Counted from the stretch's first letter, positions 1-6,245 are shown. The stretch is DNA of 9,596 bases from Chloroflexota bacterium (GCA_026389655.1 JAPLHL010000306.1:1-9596), one strand, 5' to 3'. The notes: generated by a model not told the origin, from the letters alone. Program-made: numbers and translations.

Positions 1-905
1 GGCCTATTCGCGTTATGGACTATTCCGCCGGTGCCCCTGTAAGAGATGCCCGGGATATTTTCAAGCGGCACGCCTTTCAGCACCTCTTTCATGCGCAACT
101 CTATCATGTCCTGGATGTGGGGCTGAAAATGCCGGGTCGTACCGCGTAATGTCACAGTTTCGGGGATAATGTTGTATGCAGTCCCGCCCTTGATCTCGGT
201 GACGCTGATCACCGCACTTTCCACCGGATCGGCGTTACGGCTGACGATTGTCTGTAAGATTGTGATAATGTGCGCCGCTGCCACTATGGGATCGCGCCCA
301 ATATTAGGCATGGCCGCATGTCCCCCGGTACCTCTTATATTGATATCGAACACATCGTAGGCCGCCATCATCGGACCGGAGTGGATGGCAAAGCTGCCCT
401 CTGGTAAAATCGGGAAACTGTGCAGTCCGAACACCGAGTCTACGGGGAAACGCTTGAAAAGGCCATCCTCTATCATTGCCCTGCCGCCGCCTTCGTTTTC
501 CTCGGCTGGCTGGAAGATAAACTGTACTGTGCCGTTAAATATTCCTTTTGAGGCAAGATATTTTGCCGCTCCCAGCAGCATGGATGTATGCCCGTCATGC
601 CCGCAGGCATGCATTTTACCAGGCACGGTGGACTTGTAATCGAGGTCATTTTCTTCCTGGATATCCAGCGCATCCATATCAGCCCGCAATCCGATTGCTT
701 TTCCTTTCTGCCCACTGCTTAGCGTGCCGACCACGCCCGTGCCCCCGATTCCACTCGTCACGGCCAGGCCGAACGCCCTCAGCTTTTCGGCAACGAAAGC
801 GGATGTAGTATGTTCCTGAAAAGAAGTCTCTGGGTGGGCGTGCAAGTAATGACGCCACTCTTTCATTTCAGATTCCAACGCTGCCGACTTTCTTGATTCT
901 GTCAT
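1..905 (-). CDS. M20D-family amidohydrolase/peptidase, C-terminus cut by window edge
   Basis: The frame is open from an ATG at 903-905 to the left edge, giving about 301 residues of a family that is usually near 390-400, so the C-terminal quarter is missing. The metal-site motifs are visible: MHACGHDGHT at about 99-107 (Cys101, His103), FQPAEE at 131-136 (catalytic and metal Glu135/136) and GLHSFP at 160-165 (His162). GGHAAMP at 195-200 marks the lid/dimerisation domain and its conserved His196. Family members (hippurate hydrolase, N-acyl-amino-acid amidohydrolase, IAA-amino-acid hydrolase) hydrolyse amide bonds of N-acyl amino acids with two metal ions. There is no signal peptide, so it is cytoplasmic. 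GGGAGG at 914-919, 8 nt before the ATG, supports the start. It lies 86 bp downstream of the GH5 gene on the same strand and could be co-transcribed. The family call is firm; the substrate is unknown. Confidence 0.93.
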   Translation of the reverse strand, partial: MTESRKSAALESEMKEWRHYLHAHPETSFQEHTTSAFVAEKLRAFGLAVTSGIGGTGVVGTLSSGQKGKAIGLRADMDALDIQEENDLDYKSTVPGKMHACGHDGHTSMLLGAAKYLASKGIFNGTVQFIFQPAEENEGGGRAMIEDGLFKRFPVDSVFGLHSFPILPEGSFAIHSGPMMAAYDVFDINIRGTGGHAAMPNIGRDPIVAAAHIITILQTIVSRNADPVESAVISVTEIKGGTAYNIIPETVTLRGTTRHFQPHIQDMIELRMKEVLKGVPLENIPGISYRGTGGIVHNANR

Positions 906-991
906 TGCTTAAACCTCCCGCTTTCTCATATTGCGCCACAAGATTGTACTATCCGGCTTATAGTGACCGGCTATCCCCGATAAAGTTAATT

Positions 992-2878
992 TTAAATGGG
1001 GCCCACCTTAATTGAATGTAAGTCAGGGCTACCAGCCGGCGTGTAAACGAGCAACTGGTTGGCAGCGTCTTTTTCATAGCTGCCATCTGAAACTTCTACT
1101 TTATAACCGTCGGGATACTGAAAATCCGGGACGAAAATCTCCGTTGACGCGGTAACAGCAGGATCGTGTCTGAATTCGAACCTGAAGATACGCCTGTTAA
1201 TGTCAAAAGAGATGTGGAGCGGTTCGCCGGCAATGGCTTTTGGGTATGGCCTGACTATGGCCTTCAACGCCCGCCCGCCGGTGTATGGATCATTGGGATT
1301 AGTCTGCTGGTCCCGCCCGAAGATGGAGAAATCTTCCAGGTTCCAGTGATCGCCATAGGCGATGTCGTTGATAGCGCTGTAGGTCCACAGGTTGTAGTTT
1401 AGCAGGTTGGCGTCCAGCGCTCTGAAAATACGGTCCCAGACTTTGACGTGATACTTGTAATCACCTGTGTGGTATGCCCGCTTCTTGTTCATATCGAAGC
1501 AAATCCCTGTCTCTCCAATAACCGTCGGTATACCTGCCCCCAGTTTTGCTCCTATCTCCTTCAGCCGGCGCATCTGGTCGTTAAACGATCTCTGGATCAT
1601 ACGCGGTGTGCCGGCAATGATTTTCTTAGTTATCTTGTCGTAACCCAGGAAGGCATGAAGCCAGGGAATGTAGGACTTTGTAATCCAGTGGACCCCCTCA
1701 TACCAGTGCGGTTTATATGCCGTGTTGGTGGCGTCCGTCTTACTCCAGGACTGCAGATCATATTCGTCATTGGGAGGGGTAAGGAAAATCACCGCTTTGG
1801 GTTCGATTGATCGAATCCCCTCGGCATAACGATTGAAAAATGGCCTTATATGGTCGCGAATAAAGTTCACTTTATGGCCATTAATCTTTGTGAAATAATC
1901 GGGCTGCAAAAGCACTGGCTTACCGGCATTGTCGAGATCCCAGACCCCGTTGGCCTTCCAGACGCAGTCGAAGCCGGTTTTCCAGACCCTTATCCCTTCA
2001 GCATTCAGGGTCCTTTTCCCAAGTAGTTTGGGCAGGAAGGCACGCCATACTTCGACCTCCTGCGGGATTCCTGAGCCCAATAACATGCCCTGAAAGGCTG
2101 TCGGGCAATCTCCGTTTTTATACTCGTGCCAGGACATCGAATTGAGATCGGCACAATCTATATATCCCCTCCAGGGTTCATTCATTGTTTCATATCCCAA
2201 CACATGAGGCAGTCCCTTCAACCTCATTGCCACCTGCTTCAAGGCATCGATATAGTGCCGTTGCAAATATTCCTGCACAGGTACGCCGGCCACCTCTGTT
2301 TTGGGAGCGAAAACGTTTCCGCCGAAAAATAGAGTAAACATGGTTGCTGCAGCCAGTTTGTGTGCATTGGTAATCCATACCTGGGGTAAGTATTCATCGC
2401 CGCAGGCCTGTTGGGTAATGGCAGCACCCGTCACCTGGAAGGCGGTGATATCCATCCCGATGATGTCGAAGGTCCAGGCGGGTGCCCCGTCGCCTCCTGA
2501 AAACCGGCTCCAGACATCCTGATGCGGATCGATATAAAGCAGCATGCCGTGTTCACCGGCCTTTTTTACTATTTCGAATATGTAATCCAGGTATTCCTGG
2601 TCATAAATTCCAGGTCCACTATGCTCTATGCCTTCCCACGATACCGGGAACCTCAAGAAATTTAACCCCCAACGTTTCAGCCTGCTGAAATGTTCGTCAG
2701 CTTCCCCCAGGGGAAAAGGTTTGCCGACGAATGAAACAGGACCGGCATCGAAAAATCTGTCAAGTATATGGGTGGATCCGTCGGGGCTGCCGGGCAGCTT
2801 GGCATCCAGGTTGGATCCCCGGAGGATCAGCGTCCTGCCGTGCTCATCCTTAAAATTTGTGCCGTCTATGGTAATCAT
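992..2878 (-). CDS. Glycoside hydrolase family 5, endoglycoceramidase/GH5_12-like
   Basis: This 628-residue protein has a GH5 TIM barrel (about 1-535) and a C-terminal beta-sandwich (about 540-628) like the domain found in endoglycoceramidase-related GH5 enzymes. The N-terminal block RGSNLDAKLPGSPDGSTH (20-37) resembles the GH5_12 group, whose fungal members remove glucose from glucosylceramide or steryl glucoside. Catalytic residues can be seen: acid/base Glu234 in ETMNEPW, nucleophile Glu456 in VIGETGICFD, plus Arg76 (NFLRFP), His119 (DPHQD), His391/Tyr393 (HWYEG) and a late aromatic Trp498 (NLWTY). There is no signal peptide, so the glycosidase is intracellular and would act on imported or endogenous glycoconjugates. 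SD AAGGA at 2887-2891, 8 nt from the ATG, fixes the start. It is divergent from the MFS gene at 3104 and upstream of the M20 gene. GH5 membership is secure; the subfamily and the substrate (lipid glucoside versus another beta-glucoside) are inferred. Confidence 0.93.
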   Translation of the reverse strand: MITIDGTNFKDEHGRTLILRGSNLDAKLPGSPDGSTHILDRFFDAGPVSFVGKPFPLGEADEHFSRLKRWGLNFLRFPVSWEGIEHSGPGIYDQEYLDYIFEIVKKAGEHGMLLYIDPHQDVWSRFSGGDGAPAWTFDIIGMDITAFQVTGAAITQQACGDEYLPQVWITNAHKLAAATMFTLFFGGNVFAPKTEVAGVPVQEYLQRHYIDALKQVAMRLKGLPHVLGYETMNEPWRGYIDCADLNSMSWHEYKNGDCPTAFQGMLLGSGIPQEVEVWRAFLPKLLGKRTLNAEGIRVWKTGFDCVWKANGVWDLDNAGKPVLLQPDYFTKINGHKVNFIRDHIRPFFNRYAEGIRSIEPKAVIFLTPPNDEYDLQSWSKTDATNTAYKPHWYEGVHWITKSYIPWLHAFLGYDKITKKIIAGTPRMIQRSFNDQMRRLKEIGAKLGAGIPTVIGETGICFDMNKKRAYHTGDYKYHVKVWDRIFRALDANLLNYNLWTYSAINDIAYGDHWNLEDFSIFGRDQQTNPNDPYTGGRALKAIVRPYPKAIAGEPLHISFDINRRIFRFEFRHDPAVTASTEIFVPDFQYPDGYKVEVSDGSYEKDAANQLLVYTPAGSPDLHSIKVGPI

Positions 2879-2889
2879 TGCAGCTATCC
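2877..2889. repeat. 13-bp motif, copy 1, over the GH5 SD and start codon
   Basis: The plus-strand sequence ATTGCAGCTATCC is repeated exactly at 2982-2994. This copy covers part of the Shine-Dalgarno and the first bases of the GH5 start codon. A role as an operator half is inferred only from its placement. Confidence 0.5.
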
Positions 2890-2953
2890 TTTGGGGGCCG
2901 TTCTCAGTTAATTCAGCTTGGTTGCGTCTTCAATAATGGTGCTACCCAGCGTA

Positions 2954-2982
2954 ATGCTAAAGCGAAGATAGTGGGTTGTCAA
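2954..2982 (-). promoter_or_regulatory. Sigma-70-type promoter of the GH5 gene
   Basis: On the minus strand TTGACA (2977-2982, perfect -35) is followed after 17 bp by TAGCAT (2954-2959, -10 with 4 of 6 consensus bases). Transcription would start near 2947, leaving a leader of about 70 nt before the GH5 ATG. One copy of a 13-bp repeated motif abuts and overlaps the -35 box. Confidence 0.6.
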
Positions 2983-2994
2983 TTGCAGCTATCC
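2982..2994. repeat. 13-bp motif, copy 2, over the GH5 -35 box
   Basis: Exact second copy of ATTGCAGCTATCC, in the same orientation, 105 bp from copy 1 and overlapping the first base of the GH5 -35 hexamer. The flanks are not similar, so this is not a longer duplication. It could be a regulator site shared by the divergent GH5 and MFS genes. Confidence 0.5.
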
Positions 2995-3103
2995 GTAATA
3001 GTCCGTGATACTGTGCTGCAAGCGTTTCCCAGGTAGGTTAGTTCATGTAAGGCTCCCGCCGTAAATTCTGCCCATGCTGCCATGTTGTATTAAAATATAC
3101 GGG

Positions 3104-4405
3104 ATGTCTGGACAAAACAACACCCCGTCAACCACTGTCTCCAAAGATCCTACCGGCTTGGAGCGAATATTTCGGGCGTTGCGCTCACGAAATTACCGAC
3201 TCTTTTTCATCGGGCAAGGCATATCACTGATAGGGACCTGGATGCAGCAGGTGGCTATGAGCTGGCTCGTTTATAGCCTGACCAATTCAGCTTTCCTATT
3301 AGGCGTGGTCTCATTTTCCGGCCTGATCTGCAACTTTGTGGTAGCGCCGTTTGCGGGGGTGTTCGTAGACAGGTTGAACCGTCGCCGTATTCTATTAGTG
3401 ACGCAATCGCTTGCCATGGTTCAGGCGTTAATACTGGCAGCCGTCGTTCTTACAGGTCAGGCAGCCGTGTGGAACCTTGTTGTCTTGAGTATGGCGCTGG
3501 GGACCATTAATGCCCTTGACATGCCCACGCGCCAGTCTTTCGTGGTCGAGATGGTGGAAGATAGGGAAGACCTGGGCAATGCCATAGCACTCAACTCCTC
3601 CCTTTTTAATAGCGCCAGGCTGATCGGCCCCACGGTTGCGGGCATACTGGTCGCTACCATCGGCGAAGGGCTGTGTTTTCTTATAAACGGCCTGAGTTTC
3701 ATCGCCGTTATTGCATGCTTACTTGCCATGACCTTGACGCCAAAAGAAGCCTCTATCCAGCACCCCGATTTCGTCCAGGGCATGAAAGAAGGAATAAGCT
3801 ATTCTTTTGGTTTTCTCCCCATACGGTACATCGTCCTGCTTCTTACCTACTCCAGCCTGGTAGCGATGCCTTACGCCGTGCTATTGCCCGTTTTTGCCAA
3901 AGATGTGCTGCACGGTGGTGCAAGCACCCTGGGTTTCCTTACAACAGGTGTCGGCAGCGGTGCGCTGGTAGGGGCTATTTACATGGCCTCCCGTAAAAAT
4001 GTCCTGGGACTGGGGAAAATTATCGTATTGGCAGGTTTCTTATTTGGGCTTGGGCTCATCCTTGTGTCTTTCACGAGCGTATTGTGGCTCTCAATGCTTA
4101 CTATGGCTCTTGCGGGTTTTGGGATGGTGTCTATGATGGCTTCTTGTAACACGTTTCTTCAGTCCATTGCAGATGACGATAAACGGGGGCGTGTAATGAG
4201 CTTCTATGTTATGGCATTTATGGGACTTTCGCCCTTCGGAAGCTTGCTTTATGGAGGGTTAGCAAATACCATCGGCACGCCCTTGACTTTTCTCATTGGC
4301 GGGGCTCTCTGTATAGTCGGAGCAGCGGTATTTGCCTGGAAGTTTTCATCAGTCCGGGGCCAGGTACACGAGGCCTATGTCAAGAAAGGCATTCTAGCCA
4401 AATAA
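3104..4405 (+). CDS. MFS transporter, MFS_3/EntS-like exporter
   Basis: A 433-residue integral membrane protein of the major facilitator superfamily with about 12 hydrophobic segments. The N-terminal block (RNYRLFFIGQGISLIGTWMQ, then SWLVYSLT) and the motif A loop GVFVDRLNRRRIL are typical of the MFS_3 group, which includes the enterobactin exporter EntS and many efflux proteins of unknown substrate. NALDMPTRQSFVVEMV and the later DDDKRGRVMS loop also fit this family. A proton-driven exporter is likely; the substrate is unknown. The frame also opens at an ATG at 3074, but the extra ten residues (MLPCCIKIYG) look non-native and neither ATG has an SD. I chose 3104. A TAAAAT box at 3091-3096 would place the transcript start almost at this codon, so a leaderless mRNA is possible. 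The gene is divergent from GH5 and ends at the hairpin at 4434-4465. Confidence 0.92.
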   Translation: MSGQNNTPSTTVSKDPTGLERIFRALRSRNYRLFFIGQGISLIGTWMQQVAMSWLVYSLTNSAFLLGVVSFSGLICNFVVAPFAGVFVDRLNRRRILLVTQSLAMVQALILAAVVLTGQAAVWNLVVLSMALGTINALDMPTRQSFVVEMVEDREDLGNAIALNSSLFNSARLIGPTVAGILVATIGEGLCFLINGLSFIAVIACLLAMTLTPKEASIQHPDFVQGMKEGISYSFGFLPIRYIVLLLTYSSLVAMPYAVLLPVFAKDVLHGGASTLGFLTTGVGSGALVGAIYMASRKNVLGLGKIIVLAGFLFGLGLILVSFTSVLWLSMLTMALAGFGMVSMMASCNTFLQSIADDDKRGRVMSFYVMAFMGLSPFGSLLYGGLANTIGTPLTFLIGGALCIVGAAVFAWKFSSVRGQVHEAYVKKGILAK

Positions 4406-4433
4406 TGCCGTATACGACCTTACAAAAACAAAT

Positions 4434-4465
4434 GAAGCAAAGGCAGCACTCGCTGCCTTTGCTTC
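4434..4465 (-). terminator. Perfect 14-bp hairpin between convergent genes
   Basis: GAAGCAAAGGCAGC (4434-4447), loop ACTC, then the exact complement (4452-4465). Read on the minus strand the stem is followed by the U-rich tail ATTTGTTTTTG, making it an intrinsic terminator for the DUF5679 gene. On the plus strand no U-tract follows, but the stem could still stop or stabilise the 3' end of the MFS transcript. Confidence 0.82.
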
Positions 4466-4488
4466 CCAACTGTTAGCTTATACCGTGT

Positions 4489-4629
4489 TTATGCTTTGCC
4501 GATGCGGAACATCTTGGTGCCGCATTTTGCGCAGACGCCCTGAGTTGCCGGTTTGCCATTCTTCATTTTGATGGCTTTGGCGTTTTTCATTTCCCTCTTG
4601 GCCCTGCATTTCATACAATAAGCTTCCAT
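4489..4629 (-). CDS. DUF5679-like small zinc-ribbon protein, 46 aa
   Basis: A tiny gene encodes a basic 46-residue protein beginning MEAYCMKCRAKREMK and ending GVCAKCGTKMFRIGKA. Two CxxC knuckles (Cys5/Cys8 and Cys33/Cys36) make a complete zinc ribbon, and the rest is Lys/Arg rich, as in ribosome- or nucleic-acid-associated mini-proteins. The sequence matches my recollection of DUF5679, which is common in Dehalococcoidia and relatives; its function is unknown. The gene is well supported by AGGAGG at 4637-4642 (7-nt spacer), a near-consensus promoter at 4657-4685 and a terminator 24 bp past the stop. Those signals suggest strong expression as a single-gene unit. It is easily missed because of its length. 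Confidence 0.93.
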   Translation of the reverse strand: MEAYCMKCRAKREMKNAKAIKMKNGKPATQGVCAKCGTKMFRIGKA

Positions 4630-4656
4630 GAATTTACCTCCTACGTATTTACGATT

Positions 4657-4685
4657 AGAATAGTTGATTGTTTGAAGCTTGTCAA
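4657..4685 (-). promoter_or_regulatory. Strong sigma-70-type promoter of the DUF5679 gene
   Basis: Minus strand: TTGACA (4680-4685, perfect), 17-bp spacer, TATTCT (4657-4662, 4 of 6). The expected start is near 4650, giving a leader of about 20 nt that contains AGGAGG. This is the best-formed promoter in the window. Confidence 0.8.
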
Positions 4686-4760
4686 GTAGGCTGCCACGTT
4701 TGACGCAAATATAAATGCAAAAATTTTACTAATTTGAACGTAAAATAGTTTTAAAAAAGT

Positions 4761-4774
4761 CATAAAATTTTATG
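4761..4774. repeat. 14-bp perfect palindrome in the AT-rich spacer
   Basis: CATAAAATTTTATG is its own reverse complement. It lies about 76 bp upstream of the DUF5679 -35 box and about 80 bp upstream of the kinase promoter. It could be a binding site for a dimeric regulator, but AT-rich DNA yields such palindromes fairly easily. Confidence 0.35.
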
Positions 4775-4855
4775 CAGGCGACCGTCAATTAAGACAACAT
4801 GCATCATCAGTATGGGGATTATTCGTCAGCGCCGGTTTATTTCTGCGCGTAGTTA

Positions 4856-4885
4856 TTGCCAGCCGGAGTGTCTTTTTTCTATAAT
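4856..4885 (+). promoter_or_regulatory. Promoter of the kinase-deaminase operon
   Basis: TTGCCA (4856-4861, 5 of 6 bases of the -35 consensus) is separated by 18 bp from a perfect TATAAT (4880-4885). Transcription would start near 4892, about 38 nt before the kinase ATG, leaving room for the SD AAGGTG at 4916-4921. Confidence 0.7.
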
Positions 4886-4929
4886 GGGCTGTTGTATAGT
4901 ATGCATTATATATTTAAGGTGCTTGCCCG

Positions 4930-5469
4930 ATGAAAGTAGTTGCGCTGGTGGGTATGCCCGGTTCAGGTAAATCTGAAGTGGCGAAGGTCTTTGCATCCAA
5001 TGGATATAAGACCGTCAGGTTTGGCGATGTGACTGACGATGAAGTTAAAAAGCGCGGCCTTGAATTGAATGAAAAAAATGAGAAATCGGTCAGGGAGGAG
5101 ATGAGGGCATTGCATGGAATGGCCGCTTATGCTGTTCTGAACTTGCCGAGAATTCAAGCGGCTCTCAAATCATCCAATGTTGTCCTGGATGGTTTGTACT
5201 CATGGGAAGAGTATAAGTATTTAGTTCAAGAACTCGGTAAAAAGTTTGAGATCATAGCCGTCTGGGCGCCGCCCCAGTTACGGTATTCACGATTGAAACA
5301 GCGAAAAATCAGGCCTCTTTCTCCTGAGCAGGCTAAAGCCAGAGATTTCGCTGAGATCGAGAATGTTAACAAGGGTGGCCCGATTGCTATGGCGGATTAC
5401 ACGATTAAAAATGACTCTACCCTGGAGTCGCTGGTAGCTCAGACTAATAATATAATCAAGGCGGTGTAA
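4930..5469 (+). CDS. P-loop NMP/dephospho-CoA kinase-like protein (CoaE/UPF0200-like)
   Basis: A 179-residue soluble P-loop kinase. Walker A is GMPGSGKS (8-15), VVLDG (84-88) forms the Walker B strand, and a basic lid stretch carries Arg121, Lys123, Arg125 and Lys126. The ending GGPIAMADYTIKNDSTLESL resembles the C-terminus of dephospho-CoA kinases and the archaeal UPF0200 group. The family phosphorylates small nucleotide-like substrates with ATP; the actual acceptor here is unknown. Possibilities are a deoxynucleoside monophosphate, given the deaminase neighbour, or dephospho-CoA. AAGGTG at 4916-4921, 8 nt before the ATG, supports the start. The stop overlaps the start of the deaminase gene (TAATG), implying translational coupling and equimolar production. 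The kinase fold is sure; the reaction is not. Confidence 0.9.
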   Translation: MKVVALVGMPGSGKSEVAKVFASNGYKTVRFGDVTDDEVKKRGLELNEKNEKSVREEMRALHGMAAYAVLNLPRIQAALKSSNVVLDGLYSWEEYKYLVQELGKKFEIIAVWAPPQLRYSRLKQRKIRPLSPEQAKARDFAEIENVNKGGPIAMADYTIKNDSTLESLVAQTNNIIKAV

Positions 5470-5951
5470 TGAAAAAAATCGCTAGACCCTCACTAGATGA
5501 ATATTTCCTTAAAATAGCCTGTGTTGTTGCTGAAAGGGCCACCTGCGAGCGCCATCACGTCGGTGCGGTTGCAGTCAGGGATAAACATATTTTGTCCACC
5601 GGCTATAATGGTGCTGCTGCCGGCGTCAAAGACTGCCTGGAACTCGGCTGTCTTAGAGACGAATTGAAAATACCCTCCGGGAAGATGCACGAAATATGCC
5701 GCGGTATTCATGCCGAGCAAAATGCCATCATCCAGGCGTCACTTCATGGCGTCAGCCTGGAGGGTGCAACACTATATTGCACGCATAGCCCGTGTATACT
5801 GTGCGCTAAAATGATCGTCAATGCGCGCATCAAACGCTTTGTCACATTTGGAAAATATGCGGATGATGCCTTCATAGAACTGTTTAAGGAAGCCGGTGTT
5901 AAATACGAGGTGAAAGTGAAGCCGTCTTCCGCTATTACGTACCTTGATTAG
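5469..5951 (+). CDS. dCMP deaminase family protein (ComEB-like)
   Basis: A 160-residue zinc-dependent deaminase of the cytidine/deoxycytidylate family. The catalytic site is complete: HAEQNAI at 81-87 (zinc ligand His81, proton shuttle Glu83) and SPCILC at 107-112 (zinc ligands Cys109 and Cys112). The segment from 56 to 77 carries Cys56, Cys61, His74 and Cys77, which with Cys26 could form the second, structural zinc site known in some dCMP deaminases. GYNGAAAG (45-52) is the nucleotide-binding loop. The expected reaction is dCMP to dUMP plus ammonia, feeding dTMP synthesis. The ATG overlaps the kinase stop by one base, with AAGG at 5458-5461 as SD. No membrane or secretion signal is present. 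dCMP is the likely substrate; riboflavin- or tRNA-type deaminases fit less well. Confidence 0.93.
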   Translation: MKKIARPSLDEYFLKIACVVAERATCERHHVGAVAVRDKHILSTGYNGAAAGVKDCLELGCLRDELKIPSGKMHEICRGIHAEQNAIIQASLHGVSLEGATLYCTHSPCILCAKMIVNARIKRFVTFGKYADDAFIELFKEAGVKYEVKVKPSSAITYLD

Positions 5952-5971
5952 ACTCAGGTCGGGAAATTTGC

Positions 5972-6178
5972 ATGCGGGAATGTAAGGTAGATGGCAATAA
6001 GGCGAAATGTAATTGTACGTACGAGCCCTGCCCGCGTAAAGGTATATGCTGCGAATGCATAAAGTATCACTGGGATTCCGATGAATTACCTGCCTGTTTT
6101 TTCCCGCCGGAGATTGAGCGCACATATGACCGCTCCGTGGAAAGGTTTATTGCCGTCCGTCATAAGAAACGCAGCTGA
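5972..6178 (+). CDS. Cys-rich small protein, DUF6485-like
   Basis: A 68-residue protein with eight cysteines (4, 13, 15, 20, 26, 27, 29 and 42) in the first two thirds, arranged CNCTYEPCPRKGICCECIKYH, then LPACFFPPE and a basic tail. The Cys/His pattern suggests a metal site (zinc or an iron-sulfur cluster) and matches what I recall of the DUF6485 family, which has no known function. It starts 20 bp after the deaminase stop on the same strand, with GGGA at 5961-5964 as a weak SD 7 nt before the ATG, so it is probably the third gene of the operon. No membrane segment is seen. The dense, conserved-looking cysteines make it more convincing than the overlapping reverse-strand frame. Confidence 0.85.
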   Translation: MRECKVDGNKAKCNCTYEPCPRKGICCECIKYHWDSDELPACFFPPEIERTYDRSVERFIAVRHKKRS

Positions 6179-6201
6179 CGTTACAGGTTGGACTTGTCGC
6201 T

Positions 6202-6218
6202 GAGGCCTGCACGGCCTC
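6202..6218. terminator. Short GC-rich hairpin between convergent genes, weak terminator candidate
   Basis: GAGGCC, loop TGCAC, GGCCTC lies between the end of the Cys-rich gene and the end of queH. The 6-bp stem is all G/C except one pair, but neither side has a proper U-tract, so termination is only suggested by its position. Confidence 0.4.
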
Positions 6219-6245
6219 CTTATCTTGCTGATTCTTCCCATTTAC

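Larger units (their letters stand above)
4630..4929. other. 300-bp AT-rich divergent intergenic region
   Basis: This spacer separates the minus-strand DUF5679 gene from the plus-strand kinase operon. It holds a promoter for each and, between about 4700 and 4790, an A/T-rich stretch with a 14-bp palindrome. I found no credible coding sequence: the best small frame, from 4799, has 17 codons and no SD. The roughly 70 bp from 4785 to 4855 are of normal composition and unexplained; a small RNA there cannot be excluded. Confidence 0.6.

Noticed and set aside
473..715. 80-codon open frame on the minus strand within the M20 gene
   Set aside because: It is out of frame with the M20D metal-site motifs, which identify the real coding frame.
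1448..1810. 120-codon plus-strand open frame inside the GH5 gene
   Set aside because: It is a shadow of the GH5 coding sequence, which has a full set of catalytic motifs on the other strand.
4799..4852. Small plus-strand frame of 17 codons upstream of the kinase
   Set aside because: No ribosome site, no promoter at a suitable distance and no recognisable sequence.
5772..6125. 117-codon minus-strand open frame spanning the deaminase end and the Cys-rich gene
   Set aside because: It is antisense to two better supported genes, and its translation looks compositionally random.
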